A DNA stretch of 12,191 nucleotides from an uncultured Campylobacter sp. (GTDB taxonomy: Bacteria > Campylobacterota > Campylobacteria > Campylobacterales > Campylobacteraceae), in contig NZ_CALIJF010000272.1 in assembly GCF_938018035.1 (NCBI RefSeq), positions 1 to 12,191 of the forward strand, given 5' to 3'. Position numbers and translations under genes: made by a program. This document shows positions 1 to 6,631 of this stretch, piece after piece. Each line of letters opens with the position of its first letter. Positions within the stretch are counted from its first letter, which is position 1. Under the pieces are notes generated by a model. The model saw only the letters and a list, made by a program, of their open reading frames with translations, was not told the origin of the DNA and did no database searches.

Positions 1-273
1 CTATCCGCAGATTCCCCGCCGCAAAGGCTACAGCGGGTTTAAATTTAACCTCTTCGCGGCCTGTTTGCGATGCTTTAAAATTTCGTAACTTCGGATATGC
101 AAGCCGCCGTTTTAAAATTTTGGCAAGTTTTAAATTTTGAATCTACGCCTCCTTGCCGCGCTGTTTTAGTTAAATTTGACCGAGCGGCGCGGAGCCTACA
201 AGCGCAAGATGATTTAATCGCGATTTAAATCGTACGACTCCGCGAGCCGCTTTAAAATTTAGCGATCAAATTT
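1..273. other. Gene-free left edge, AT-rich spacer
   Basis: I see no supportable gene here. Short open stretches run in from the left edge (for example one ending at the TAA at 86-88), but their translations look like those of the non-coding spacers elsewhere in the window. The stretch is rich in TTTAAAATTT-type words and holds a 12-nt palindrome CGATTTAAATCG at 221-232, just beyond the 3' end of the minus-strand gene that stops at 274. There is no good hairpin plus T-run terminator. Confidence 0.5.
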
Positions 274-1230
274 CTATCTGAAAAGCCCTTTGATCTTGTC
301 AAAAAGCGACTTTTCGCCGCCTGCGCAGGTTTCGTCTTCATGATCTTCTGTGGCGGAATTCTCACTGCCGCCTTCTATCGTATCGCCGCTGCACGGGACG
401 GAATGCTCGCTGCTTGCTTTCATTGTGCCGCCATCCGCTTCCATCACACTGCCGCTGCCCGTTGCATTGGCGCCGCGCAAGGTAAAATTCTCTCTGACCA
501 TCCTAACGCCTCCGCCTGCCTTGCTGCGCTCTATCGCCTCGCCGATCTGCTGTGCGGCGATTTCCGCATATATTAGCGCGCCCTGCTGATCGCAATTAAA
601 AAGATTTGAAAACGACTCGGACCTATTAAGATCAATCGGATTGGGCTCAACCACTTCGGTAGCCTCAAGCAGCCCTACTTCAAGCTCTGCGGCAGAATTT
701 AGCGCCTTTAAAAACACGGGCAAATTCTGCGCATAAAACTCATCTACGGCGGATTTAACCTCGCCGCCCGCTTCATAATCGCGCAGCAGTTTCTGCACGT
801 TATCGGCATTTAGATATGCGCCGCAGCAGTAGTTTTCGATGATCTCGTTGTGAATTTCGCCGCTAAATTCCGCTAAAAATTCCGCCGGCAAAACCTCGCG
901 CCAATCGCTTATGTAGGGTTTAAATTTAAAGCTTTGCGCCGCCAAAAAGCTAAACGCCGTGCCGCGCGTGTAAAAATACTCTCTAAAATAGCCCTGCGTC
1001 ACGGCAATGTGAAATCCGTGCGTTTTATTAAAAATGCCCCCTGTGCCGTACTGCAGCGCCGAGCGGAAGCCGTCCGCGTATTTCTCCACGTAAAATTCAT
1101 CCATCTCTACCTCGCGCGCGATTTTAGCGATAGCCTCAAAATCGCCTTTCTGCGCGAGCTTTAGCGGCTCAAAATACCACTGCGAAATTTCATCTTTGCC
1201 GATCGCATGGTAGCTTATGTCGTAGCCCAT
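274..1230 (-). CDS. Conserved-looking hypothetical protein, 318 aa
   Basis: I do not recognise a named family. The ATG is preceded by a strong ribosome site (AAAGGAGAG) in the 10-nt gap after the upstream lipoprotein gene, so the two are very likely co-transcribed. Residues 1 to about 235 read as a folded, mostly helical soluble protein starting MGYDISYH, rich in aromatics and acidic residues (for example WYFEPL at 18-23 and two adjacent Cys at 135-136). There is no signal peptide or membrane segment. Residues ~236-305 are low-complexity (Gly/Ser/Thr/Glu) and probably disordered. The protein ends in a short basic amphipathic segment, SLFDKIKGLFR, which could be a membrane- or partner-binding tail. 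That the ORF is real is well supported by its ribosome site, length and composition; its function is unknown. Confidence 0.8.
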   Translation of the reverse strand: MGYDISYHAIGKDEISQWYFEPLKLAQKGDFEAIAKIAREVEMDEFYVEKYADGFRSALQYGTGGIFNKTHGFHIAVTQGYFREYFYTRGTAFSFLAAQSFKFKPYISDWREVLPAEFLAEFSGEIHNEIIENYCCGAYLNADNVQKLLRDYEAGGEVKSAVDEFYAQNLPVFLKALNSAAELEVGLLEATEVVEPNPIDLNRSESFSNLFNCDQQGALIYAEIAAQQIGEAIERSKAGGGVRMVRENFTLRGANATGSGSVMEADGGTMKASSEHSVPCSGDTIEGGSENSATEDHEDETCAGGEKSLFDKIKGLFR

Positions 1231-1240
1231 CCTCTCTCCT

Positions 1241-1762
1241 TTAATCTTTCAGATCGATCTGCGGTTGCCAATACAGCGACTTTGAAACTTTGCGAAATTT
1301 CATCGTGGCACCCAGACCATTTGAGGTGCGGTAGCTAAGCACCAGCTCGTCCTTATCGCTCTTAGGCGCGGTGATCTTGTAGCGGCTCGCCCACGCGATC
1401 TTAAAAAGCTCCTTTTGCAAAAGCGGATCTCCGTCGTGCAGCGGCACTACGTTTGCGTTTGCGCCGTTGAGCTGCACCGCGCCGATCTGCACTTCTTTAG
1501 GATAGGAGGTGAGCAAAAACACCTCGTCTCCAGCGGCGTTTCTAAGCTCGGGCGCGACGGGATTTAGATAGGTCGCCACTCCCAAATATCGATCGCCCGC
1601 GCGCACCGATTCAAATTTTTGCGTGTAAGCAAGAAACTCGTTTTTAAGCGGATCGTGGCGGGGATCGTTTGCGGAGCAGGAGTTTAAAAAAAATGCCAGC
1701 GCGGCTAGGAGCGCGCCCTTTAGCAGGTCGTTTAGCGCGCCGCTAAAATCAAATTTATTCAT
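1241..1762 (-). CDS. Putative lipoprotein, 173 aa
   Basis: The N-terminus has a hydrophobic stretch (about residues 16-26) ending in a lipobox-like LNSC, with Cys29 as the expected lipidated residue. Asn at the -2 position is not canonical, so lipid attachment is likely rather than certain. The mature part (residues 30-173) would lie in the periplasm. It contains a segment with VFLLTSYPKEV near residue 90 and ends in a Trp-Gln-Pro motif. The start is supported by AAAGGAAG upstream of the ATG and a -10-like TAGAAT on the minus strand further upstream. The gene leads the two-gene minus operon and is divergent from mobB. From memory, C. jejuni also has a putative lipoprotein gene (Cj0842) divergent from mobB, which would make this a conserved neighbour. 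Its biochemical role is unknown. Confidence 0.75.
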   Translation of the reverse strand: MNKFDFSGALNDLLKGALLAALAFFLNSCSANDPRHDPLKNEFLAYTQKFESVRAGDRYLGVATYLNPVAPELRNAAGDEVFLLTSYPKEVQIGAVQLNGANANVVPLHDGDPLLQKELFKIAWASRYKITAPKSDKDELVLSYRTSNGLGATMKFRKVSKSLYWQPQIDLKD

Positions 1763-1788
1763 CGATCTTCCTTTGAAATTTTAGGCGC

Positions 1789-1794
1789 ATTCTA
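1789..1794 (-). promoter_or_regulatory. Candidate -10 box for the lipoprotein operon
   Basis: Read on the minus strand, the sequence is TAGAAT inside GTTAGAATGCG, five of six matches to TATAAT and about 26 nt upstream of the start codon at 1762. No -35 box is evident, as is usual for sigma-70 promoters of Campylobacter. The position in a 100-nt divergent gap supports a promoter, but this exact box is a guess by eye. Confidence 0.4.
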
Positions 1795-1826
1795 ACGAAT
1801 TTTGCTTTTTAAAAGGCTAAATTCGC

Positions 1827-1832
1827 TACAAT
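1827..1832 (+). promoter_or_regulatory. Candidate -10 box for the mobB-fbp operon
   Basis: TACAAT matches TATAAT at five of six positions and lies about 30 nt before the mobB ATG. T-rich DNA (TTTTGCTTTTT) lies about 18-30 nt upstream, fitting Campylobacter promoters that lack a -35 box. It would place the transcript start near 1839 and give a short leader. Confidence 0.4.
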
Positions 1833-1862
1833 CTGCTCATCTTAAAAAGCCGGATTTTAAAA

Positions 1863-2351
1863 ATGAAAAGACTTGCTATCGCATTTTCAGGCCCTTCCAA
1901 TAGCGGCAAAACGACGCTAATTTGCAAGATCGCTAAAATTTTTATCGCAAGCGGCCTGCGGATCGCGATCGTAAAGCACGATCCTGGCGATAAGGCGCGC
2001 TTTGACGTAGAGGGCAAGGACAGCGCCAAATTTAGCGAGCTCGGCGCTGAAACCGTCGTGATGAGCCCGACGCGGACGAGCTATTTTTCGCAGCGCTGCA
2101 TGCAAATCGACGAGGTCGTGCGGATGCTCGGAGATTTCGATATCCTGCTCGTAGAGGGGCTAAAGACGCTGCCGCTGCCGCGCATAAGCCTGTTTCGCGA
2201 CAGGATCGATGAGGCGTATCTGCCATTTTCGGACGCGATCGCTTCAAATTTAAGCGGCGAGCAGATGGATAGGTTTTGCCGCGTAAATTTTGACATCAAC
2301 GACGCTGCGGGCATTAGTGAATGGATCTTAAAAAACGCCAAAAAAATGTAA
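1863..2351 (+). CDS. mobB: Molybdopterin-guanine dinucleotide biosynthesis protein MobB
   Basis: MobB is a small GTP-binding P-loop protein that assists MobA in attaching GMP to molybdopterin, making the bis-MGD cofactor of formate dehydrogenase, nitrate reductase and related enzymes in the cytoplasm. The 162-residue length is normal for the family. The Walker A motif GPSNSGKTT is at residues 10-18. It is followed by the family-typical IVKHDP segment (about 36-41, matching the usual VKH-x-H region) and, near residue 95, ILLVEGLK, which corresponds to the Walker B region (usually LVEGFK). The ribosome site before the ATG is weak. fbp begins 10 nt after the stop, so mobB leads a three-gene operon with fbp and the small Cys protein. 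mobA is not in the window. Family assignment is firm. Confidence 0.92.
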   Translation: MKRLAIAFSGPSNSGKTTLICKIAKIFIASGLRIAIVKHDPGDKARFDVEGKDSAKFSELGAETVVMSPTRTSYFSQRCMQIDEVVRMLGDFDILLVEGLKTLPLPRISLFRDRIDEAYLPFSDAIASNLSGEQMDRFCRVNFDINDAAGISEWILKNAKKM

Positions 2352-2361
2352 AGGAAACAGA

Positions 2362-3210
2362 ATGCAAGAGATCGTAAAATCAATCCAAAATATCGCACTA
2401 CAAATCGCCGAGGAGCTGAAATACGCGGACTTCGGCTACACAGATCATCACAACAGCACGGGCGATACGCAGCTCAAACTCGACGTAAAAAGCGACGCCA
2501 TAATCGAAGCGGAATTTCGCAAAAATCCGCTCGTGCGCGCCCTAATCAGCGAGGAGAAAGATGAAATTTTGACGCTGCGAGAGGACGCGCGCCTAATCGT
2601 CGCTTACGATCCGCTCGACGGCTCAAGCTTAGTGGACGTGAATTTCGCCGTGGGCTCGATTTTCGGCATCTACGAGGACGAAATTTCGCCCGCAAGCTTA
2701 AGGGCAGCGATCTATTGCATCTACGGGCCGCGCCTTGAGATGGTCGTTTGCGAGGACGCTCCGAAGCTCTACCGCCTAAATCGCGAGGACAAATTTAGCT
2801 TCGTAAAAGATCTACGACTAAACGAAAAAGGCAAACTAAACGCCACGGGTGCGACGCAAAAGGGCTGGAGCGATCCGCACCGAAAGCTCGTGCGCACGCT
2901 GTTTGACGAGGGATACCGCCTGCGATACAGCGGCGCGATGGTAAGCGACCTGCATCAAATTTTATTAAAAGGCGGCGGACTTTTCAGCTACCCCGCTACT
3001 AGCGACCATCCGCACGGCAAGCTTCGCGTAACTTTCGAGGTTCTGCCGTTTGCGTTCATATTCGAGCGCGCGGGAGGCGCCACCAGCGACGGTGAAAACG
3101 GCTCGCTTTTACAACTAAAGATTGAAAAAATCCACCAAAGCAGCCCTTGCTTTTTCGGCTCGAAGTACGAGATCGCGAAGATGCATGAAATTTACGGCGA
3201 GAAAAACTGA
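2362..3210 (+). CDS. fbp: Class 1 fructose-1,6-bisphosphatase
   Basis: Hydrolyses fructose 1,6-bisphosphate to fructose 6-phosphate plus phosphate. This is the irreversible step of gluconeogenesis, essential for bacteria such as Campylobacter that live on amino and organic acids and mostly lack phosphofructokinase. Key parts are visible: SEEKDE (63-68) and DPLDGSS (83-89) supply metal-binding acidic residues; RYSGAMVSDLHQIL (188-201) is the substrate region; GKLRVTFEVLPFAF (219-232) matches the class 1 signature except Thr where Leu/Ile/Val is usual, with Glu226 as expected metal ligand. At 282 residues it is shorter than the ~330 of E. coli, mainly at the N-terminus; I believe short versions are usual in Campylobacter. 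The ATG has AAGGAAA upstream, and the stop overlaps the next gene's start (TGATG). Confidence 0.95.
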   Translation: MQEIVKSIQNIALQIAEELKYADFGYTDHHNSTGDTQLKLDVKSDAIIEAEFRKNPLVRALISEEKDEILTLREDARLIVAYDPLDGSSLVDVNFAVGSIFGIYEDEISPASLRAAIYCIYGPRLEMVVCEDAPKLYRLNREDKFSFVKDLRLNEKGKLNATGATQKGWSDPHRKLVRTLFDEGYRLRYSGAMVSDLHQILLKGGGLFSYPATSDHPHGKLRVTFEVLPFAFIFERAGGATSDGENGSLLQLKIEKIHQSSPCFFGSKYEIAKMHEIYGEKN

Positions 3211-3419
3211 TGGCGGATACTGAAAGTACCACGCCGCGCGACGTTTACGACGAAATTTTAGATAAAAGCTTAGCCGCGCTGCAAGCGTGCCAAGCCGAGC
3301 ACAACCTCACCAGCTGCTTGGAGTGCGAGAAGCTGCTAGATTGCGCGGTGCGCGACAAGTACGTCAAGGCGGTTTATGAGAGCATGTCGCACGGCGCGAC
3401 GGGGGATTTTTCGTTTTAA
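3210..3419 (+). CDS. Small four-cysteine protein, 69 aa, unknown function
   Basis: The ATG overlaps the fbp stop codon by one base (TGATG), so translation is probably coupled to fbp. Four cysteines at 27, 36, 39 and 45 give the spacing C-x8-C-x2-C-x5-C, which could hold zinc or an iron-sulfur cluster. After them comes a conserved-looking segment, RDKYVKAVYESMSHG, then a Gly/Phe-rich end. I recall similar short proteins ending in YVxAVYESM...G..F.F in several epsilonproteobacteria, and a small unnamed gene (Cj0839c) after fbp in C. jejuni. There is no signal peptide or membrane segment, so it should be cytoplasmic. Metal binding is inference; function is unknown. In C. jejuni I recall metG (metS) coming next; here a repeat-filled spacer follows instead. 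Confidence 0.82.
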   Translation: MADTESTTPRDVYDEILDKSLAALQACQAEHNLTSCLECEKLLDCAVRDKYVKAVYESMSHGATGDFSF

Positions 3420-3495
3420 ATTTAGCTATTGCAATCGCGGAATTTTACGAAGCAGGCTACTTAAAGCTCTTACGGCGCAGGATTTTCACGAAGAT

Positions 3496-3526
3496 AGCTG
3501 CGGCGCGGAATTCGCTCTGCGGCGCG
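3496..3526 (+). repeat. 31-bp direct repeat, copy 1 (partner 3641-3671)
   Basis: AGCTGCGGCGCGGAATTCGC followed by TCTGCGGCGCG. It matches the copy at 3641-3671 at 28 of 31 positions; all three differences are transitions. The centre is a GAATTC core between GC-rich arms. Confidence 0.75.
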
Positions 3527-3640
3527 TAATTTTTATAAAACGAGCTTCTAGCGTCGGATTTTCGAGAGGCCGGCCGCTTAGAGTTCTTGCGTCGCAATGT
3601 TTTGCAAAGCGAGCTTTGCGCGCAAGATCTCTGCAAACCA

Positions 3641-3671
3641 AGCTGCAGCGCGGAATTCGCTTTGCGGCGCA
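3641..3671 (+). repeat. 31-bp direct repeat, copy 2 (partner 3496-3526)
   Basis: AGCTGCAGCGCGGAATTCGC followed by TTTGCGGCGCA. It is 145 nt after copy 1. A weaker similarity also precedes both copies (about 3460-3490 versus 3579-3610), hinting that a larger block was duplicated and then diverged. Confidence 0.75.
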
Positions 3672-3942
3672 GATTTAATACGGCGGTGCGCAGGTTCTTG
3701 CTTCACAGCACGGAATTTACCCCACTGCGAAACGATAAAATTTACGGCACGATTTGGCATTGCGGTAGGGTCTACTCTGCAGCGCATCTGTTTTGCGGAC
3801 CAGGTTTTGGGGCTGCCGATAAAACTTAAAATGAGGGCGTAGCTAAATTGCAGGCGCGCGGCTAAATTCAAACGCACATACGGTTAATTCGGCACGCGGA
3901 TAATTGAAGCGGACAAACGTTGATCTCGGGCTCCGCGGTCGG

Positions 3943-3972
3943 ATTTTTAAAATTTGTGGATAAAATTTTAAG
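3943..3972 (+). repeat. Partial third copy of the ~135-bp repeat
   Basis: ATTTTTAAAATTTGTGGATA and the following AAATTTTAAG match the first 30 nt of the longer repeats at 4006 and 4192 with three differences. Similarity ends after this. Confidence 0.6.
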
Positions 3973-4005
3973 ATAGGCGGAACGGCGGGGTTGTATCCTT
4001 CGTTG

Positions 4006-4136
4006 AGTTTTTAAAATTTACGGATAAAATTTTAAGGCGCGATTTCGCTTCGCAAAATTTTATCTGCAATCATGAGCCGTTTATGAGCGCGAATACGCGA
4101 AATTACGCAAAGTAAAATTTCGGCGGGTTAAATTTT
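4006..4136 (+). repeat. ~135-bp direct repeat with internal hairpin, copy A
   Basis: Partner of 4192-4332. The first 36 nt are identical in the two copies. Inside is an inverted repeat, GATAAAATTTT (4023-4033 with the first G at 4023) against AAAATTTTATC (4054-4064), around a GC-containing 20-nt loop. The second half differs from copy B mostly by transitions and lacks an 8-nt insertion present there. Confidence 0.85.
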
Positions 4137-4191
4137 ATCGCCGCGATCTTTAAATTTACGTGACTAAAACTTACCGACTTGCACGAGCCGC

Positions 4192-4332
4192 AGTTTTTAA
4201 AATTTACGGATAAAATTTTAAGGCGCGAAATTTCGCTTCGCAAAATTTTATCTGCGATCATAGGCTATTTATGAGTGCGGATACGCGAATGTCTGAAATT
4301 CTGCAAAGCAAAATTTCGGCGGTTTAAATTTT
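4192..4332 (+). repeat. ~135-bp direct repeat with internal hairpin, copy B
   Basis: Partner of 4006-4136, starting 186 nt later. The arms GATAAAATTTT (4209-4219) and AAAATTTTATC (4242-4252) are kept exactly, and the loop carries a perfect palindrome GCGAAATTTCGC (4225-4236) made by two extra A bases relative to copy A. An 8-nt insertion sits near 4287-4294. Confidence 0.85.
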
Positions 4333-4441
4333 GCCTTGCGAAATTTAGCTCGCAAACTTAGCGACGCGGCGAGACGTCGGATTTTGCCTCGCAAAATTCT
4401 AGCCGCAAAATTTAAAGTGCAAATTTAAACTACGATCTATG

Positions 4442-4697
4442 CGTTAAAATTTAAAAACTAAATTTGAAGTCTAGTGAGCGGGTCCGCCGCACGAATGCTC
4501 GTATAAATTTCAAGCACATAATGCTCATATTGAAATTTTGCGACTGAGCGTGTATGTGAAGCGCTCGTTAAAATTTCAAAGCCGAGGCGCATGCAACCGC
4601 ACACATTAAAAATTTTAGAGCCGAGCTCGCTACGACGCACACGTTAAAATTTTAAAGCTAAGGCGCATACGGCGGCGTTTGCGTTAAATTTAAAATC
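4442..4697 (+). repeat. Degenerate array, period about 38 nt
   Basis: A core like CGTTAAAATTTCAAAGC recurs with starts near 4442, 4500, 4526, 4566, 4604, 4642 and 4682. Steps between the last five starts are 40, 38, 38 and 40 nt. The best pair (4566-4594 and 4642-4670) agrees at 25 of 29 positions, and all four differences are transitions. The stretches between cores differ. It is not a CRISPR array: the cores are short and degenerate and no cas gene is near. Confidence 0.6.
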
Positions 4698-4726
4698 GAT
4701 CGGCGGTCGCGCGGAATTTTAGGATT

Positions 4727-4803
4727 GATCCATTCGCGAAGCTGTGCGTCATCGATCTATTCGCAAAGCCGCGCCCATAGATTTTTTCGCAATGCCGCGT
4801 GCC
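4727..4803 (+). repeat. Three tandem ~26-nt imperfect repeats before the LysE gene
   Basis: Units run 4727-4753, 4754-4779 and 4780-4803. Each starts GATC/GATY and contains TTCGCRAWGCNGYGYSC (first unit GATCCATTCGCGAAGCTGTG, second GATCTATTCGCAAAGCCGCG, third GATTTTTTCGCAATGCCGCG). The array ends about 40 nt upstream of the exporter's likely ATG, so it lies in its promoter or leader region. Confidence 0.65.
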
Positions 4804-4840
4804 GAAATTTTAGACAGATTTGGGGGATATAAACAGAGGA

Positions 4841-5437
4841 ATGCAGCCATTCGTACAAGGGGTTTTGATGGGGCTGGGCGTTAGCGTGCCGATCGGCCCG
4901 GTAAACGTACTGATAATGTCCTACGCGCTGCGAAGCTACACCAAGGCGCTGTGCCTGGGCCTCGGCGCCATGAGCGCGGATATGCTCTATCTGGCGCTCT
5001 CGGCATTCGGGATATCGCAGTTAGCTAAAATCCCGATCGTTTTTACCTGCGTATCGGTATTTGGCGCGTGCTTTTTGCTCTACACGGCGTACAAGATCTG
5101 GCATGGTGCGGCTAGCTCGGTGCAACCTGCGAGCGTCGAGGCTTGCTCAGGCGCGGCGCTTTACGGCAAAGGCTTTTTGATAAATTTACTAAATCCATAC
5201 GTCATTATGTTTTGGCTCAGCGTCTCTGCCGGCACCGCGCGAGCAGATTTCGCGCTTGCCCTTGCGGGGCTTGTAGGCGGAATTTTAGCTTGGATCACGC
5301 TTTTTCCGCTTGCGATATATCTAGCTCGCAGCAAGCTTCCAAACATAGTAGTGCGGGCATTTGCATATATCTCGGCGTTTATTTTGACATTTTTCGCACT
5401 AAAGCTTTTATACGCTATAATTTTCGCTAAAATTTAA
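4841..5437 (+). CDS. LysE/RhtB-family amino acid exporter
   Basis: An inner-membrane translocator expected to export an amino acid, possibly lysine or another basic or neutral amino acid, using the proton or ion gradient. From ATG 4841 it is 198 residues, the usual length, with about six hydrophobic segments. The family signature is clear at the N-terminus, GLGVSVPIGPVNVL (11-24), with the GPxN motif at 19-22, and again NLLNPY at 115-120, a second hallmark of the superfamily. The start is uncertain: an in-frame TTG at 4820 adds seven residues. I prefer ATG 4841 because MQPFVQGVLMGLG fits typical LysE starts, although AGAGGA directly abuts the ATG and GGGGGA is 13 nt away, so neither start has a well-spaced ribosome site. 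dapE follows 15 nt after the stop, suggesting one transcript. Confidence 0.88.
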   Translation: MQPFVQGVLMGLGVSVPIGPVNVLIMSYALRSYTKALCLGLGAMSADMLYLALSAFGISQLAKIPIVFTCVSVFGACFLLYTAYKIWHGAASSVQPASVEACSGAALYGKGFLINLLNPYVIMFWLSVSAGTARADFALALAGLVGGILAWITLFPLAIYLARSKLPNIVVRAFAYISAFILTFFALKLLYAIIFAKI

Positions 5438-5452
5438 ACCAAAGGATGGCTT

Positions 5453-6631
5453 ATGAAACCGATTGAAATTCTAAAAGAGCTCATCAAATTCCGCTCGCTC
5501 ACGCCTAGCGACGACGGGGCTTTCAACTACGTCTCGATGCTGCTGGCGGACTTTAGCGAGGATAGATTCGAGCTAAACGGCGTTACGAACGTGCTTTTCT
5601 CAAAGCGCTTCTCAGACGGCCCGCATCTATGCTTTGCCGGGCACATCGACGTCGTGCCGCCGGGCGAGGGCTGGGCGAGCGATCCGTTTAAGCCGGTGGA
5701 AGCGGAGGGCTTTTTATACGGGCGCGGCGCGCAGGATATGAAAAGCGGCATCGCAGCGGCAATCTGCGCGCTAGCGGCGGCACGCGATTTTAAGGGCACG
5801 CTAAGCCTGCTGCTAACCAGCGATGAGGAGGGTGACGGCATCTACGGCACGCGCGAAATGCTCTCTAAATTGCGCGAGCAAGGTGCCCTACCCGACTTCG
5901 CAATCGTTGCGGAGCCTACATGCGAAGTGCGCTTCGGTGATACCATTAAGATCGGCCGTCGCGGCTCGATTAACGGCGTCCTCACACTCACGGGTATCGG
6001 CGGGCACGCAGCCTACCAAGATAAATGCATCAATCCTGTCCACATTTTAGCGCCGGTGCTTGCAAGCCTCGCGGGGCATGATCTGGACGCGGGTAGCGAG
6101 GATTTCGCTTCAGCTAAGATAGTCATCACCGACATTCGCGGCGGTTCGCAGGTCGTAAACGTAACACCCAAGGACGTACGCATGATGTTCAACGTCCGCG
6201 GCGGCGTAGGGCTGGGGCTAGAAGACGTGCGAGACTATGTACTAGAGTTATTTGAATTGGACGCTAAAGACGCGCTATGCAACGAAAGCGAATCCTGCGG
6301 CAAGCTAGAAATGAGCTGCACCGCACAGCTGCGAGCAGGCGCATCGCTACATCTCGCACTAAAAAGCTCCTCAAAGCCTTTTTTAACTCAGCGAAGCTCC
6401 AAAATCGTGCAAAAACTAAGCGCTAGCGTGCAGAAGATCTGTGGCGCAGCAGCCGAGCTAAACACCGCAGGCGGCACGAGCGATGCGAGATACTTCGCGG
6501 AGTTTGGCGTGGAGACGGCGGAGTTTGGCGTGCGAAACGACACGATCCATCAGATCAACGAACGAGTAGAGATTAGCGACGTCGAAAATCTAGCTAAAAT
6601 TTTTAGCGATCTGATAGAAAATTTCGGCTAA
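5453..6631 (+). CDS. dapE: Succinyl-diaminopimelate desuccinylase DapE
   Basis: Cytoplasmic di-zinc hydrolase of the M20 family that removes succinate from N-succinyl-LL-diaminopimelate, giving LL-DAP for meso-DAP (peptidoglycan) and lysine. Expected metal and catalytic residues are in place: His64 and Asp66 in GHIDVVPPG, Asp95 in GRGAQDMKSG, the Glu125-Glu126 pair in TSDEEGDG, Glu154 in AEPT, and C-terminal His366 in NDTIHQINE. The dimerisation (lid) domain lies between, near 170-290, with GGHAAY at 183-188. At 392 residues it is slightly longer than the ~375 typical; extra residues lie around 280-310. The linked region GGTSDARYF supports DapE rather than ArgE. Ribosome site AAAGGATGG precedes the ATG. 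Its place behind a LysE-type exporter fits a lysine/DAP theme. Confidence 0.95.
   Translation: MKPIEILKELIKFRSLTPSDDGAFNYVSMLLADFSEDRFELNGVTNVLFSKRFSDGPHLCFAGHIDVVPPGEGWASDPFKPVEAEGFLYGRGAQDMKSGIAAAICALAAARDFKGTLSLLLTSDEEGDGIYGTREMLSKLREQGALPDFAIVAEPTCEVRFGDTIKIGRRGSINGVLTLTGIGGHAAYQDKCINPVHILAPVLASLAGHDLDAGSEDFASAKIVITDIRGGSQVVNVTPKDVRMMFNVRGGVGLGLEDVRDYVLELFELDAKDALCNESESCGKLEMSCTAQLRAGASLHLALKSSSKPFLTQRSSKIVQKLSASVQKICGAAAELNTAGGTSDARYFAEFGVETAEFGVRNDTIHQINERVEISDVENLAKIFSDLIENFG

Larger units (their letters stand above)
3420..4840. other. 1.4-kb gene-free region filled with degenerate repeats
   Basis: No open frame here has a believable protein sequence or a good ribosome site. Short frames (up to 100 codons) translate to basic or Ala/Arg/Phe-rich sequence without structure. 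The DNA alternates GC-rich words (GCGGCGC) with AAATTT and GAATTC cores. Four repeat families are visible by eye and listed separately: a 31-bp pair, a ~135-bp pair with a partial third copy, a degenerate array with a period near 38 nt, and a three-fold ~26-nt tandem repeat just before the LysE gene. It may be remains of decayed genes, repeat-driven expansion, or a functional spacer. Confidence 0.75.

Noticed and set aside
2..88. Possible C-terminal end of a gene entering from the left
   Set aside because: Only 28 codons are visible and the latter part (FKFNLFAACLRCFKIS) is what AAATTT-rich spacer DNA gives when translated; nothing recognisable.
3376..3877. Overlapping frames of 80-100 codons on both strands
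   Set aside because: Translations are Arg/Ala/Phe-rich without any domain, lack ribosome sites and overlap the repeats.
4458..4640. Minus-strand 60-codon frame
   Set aside because: Lies within the 38-nt repeat array and has no recognisable protein features.
4442..4697. CRISPR array
   Set aside because: Cores are short and degenerate, spacing varies (26-42 nt), no cas genes nearby.
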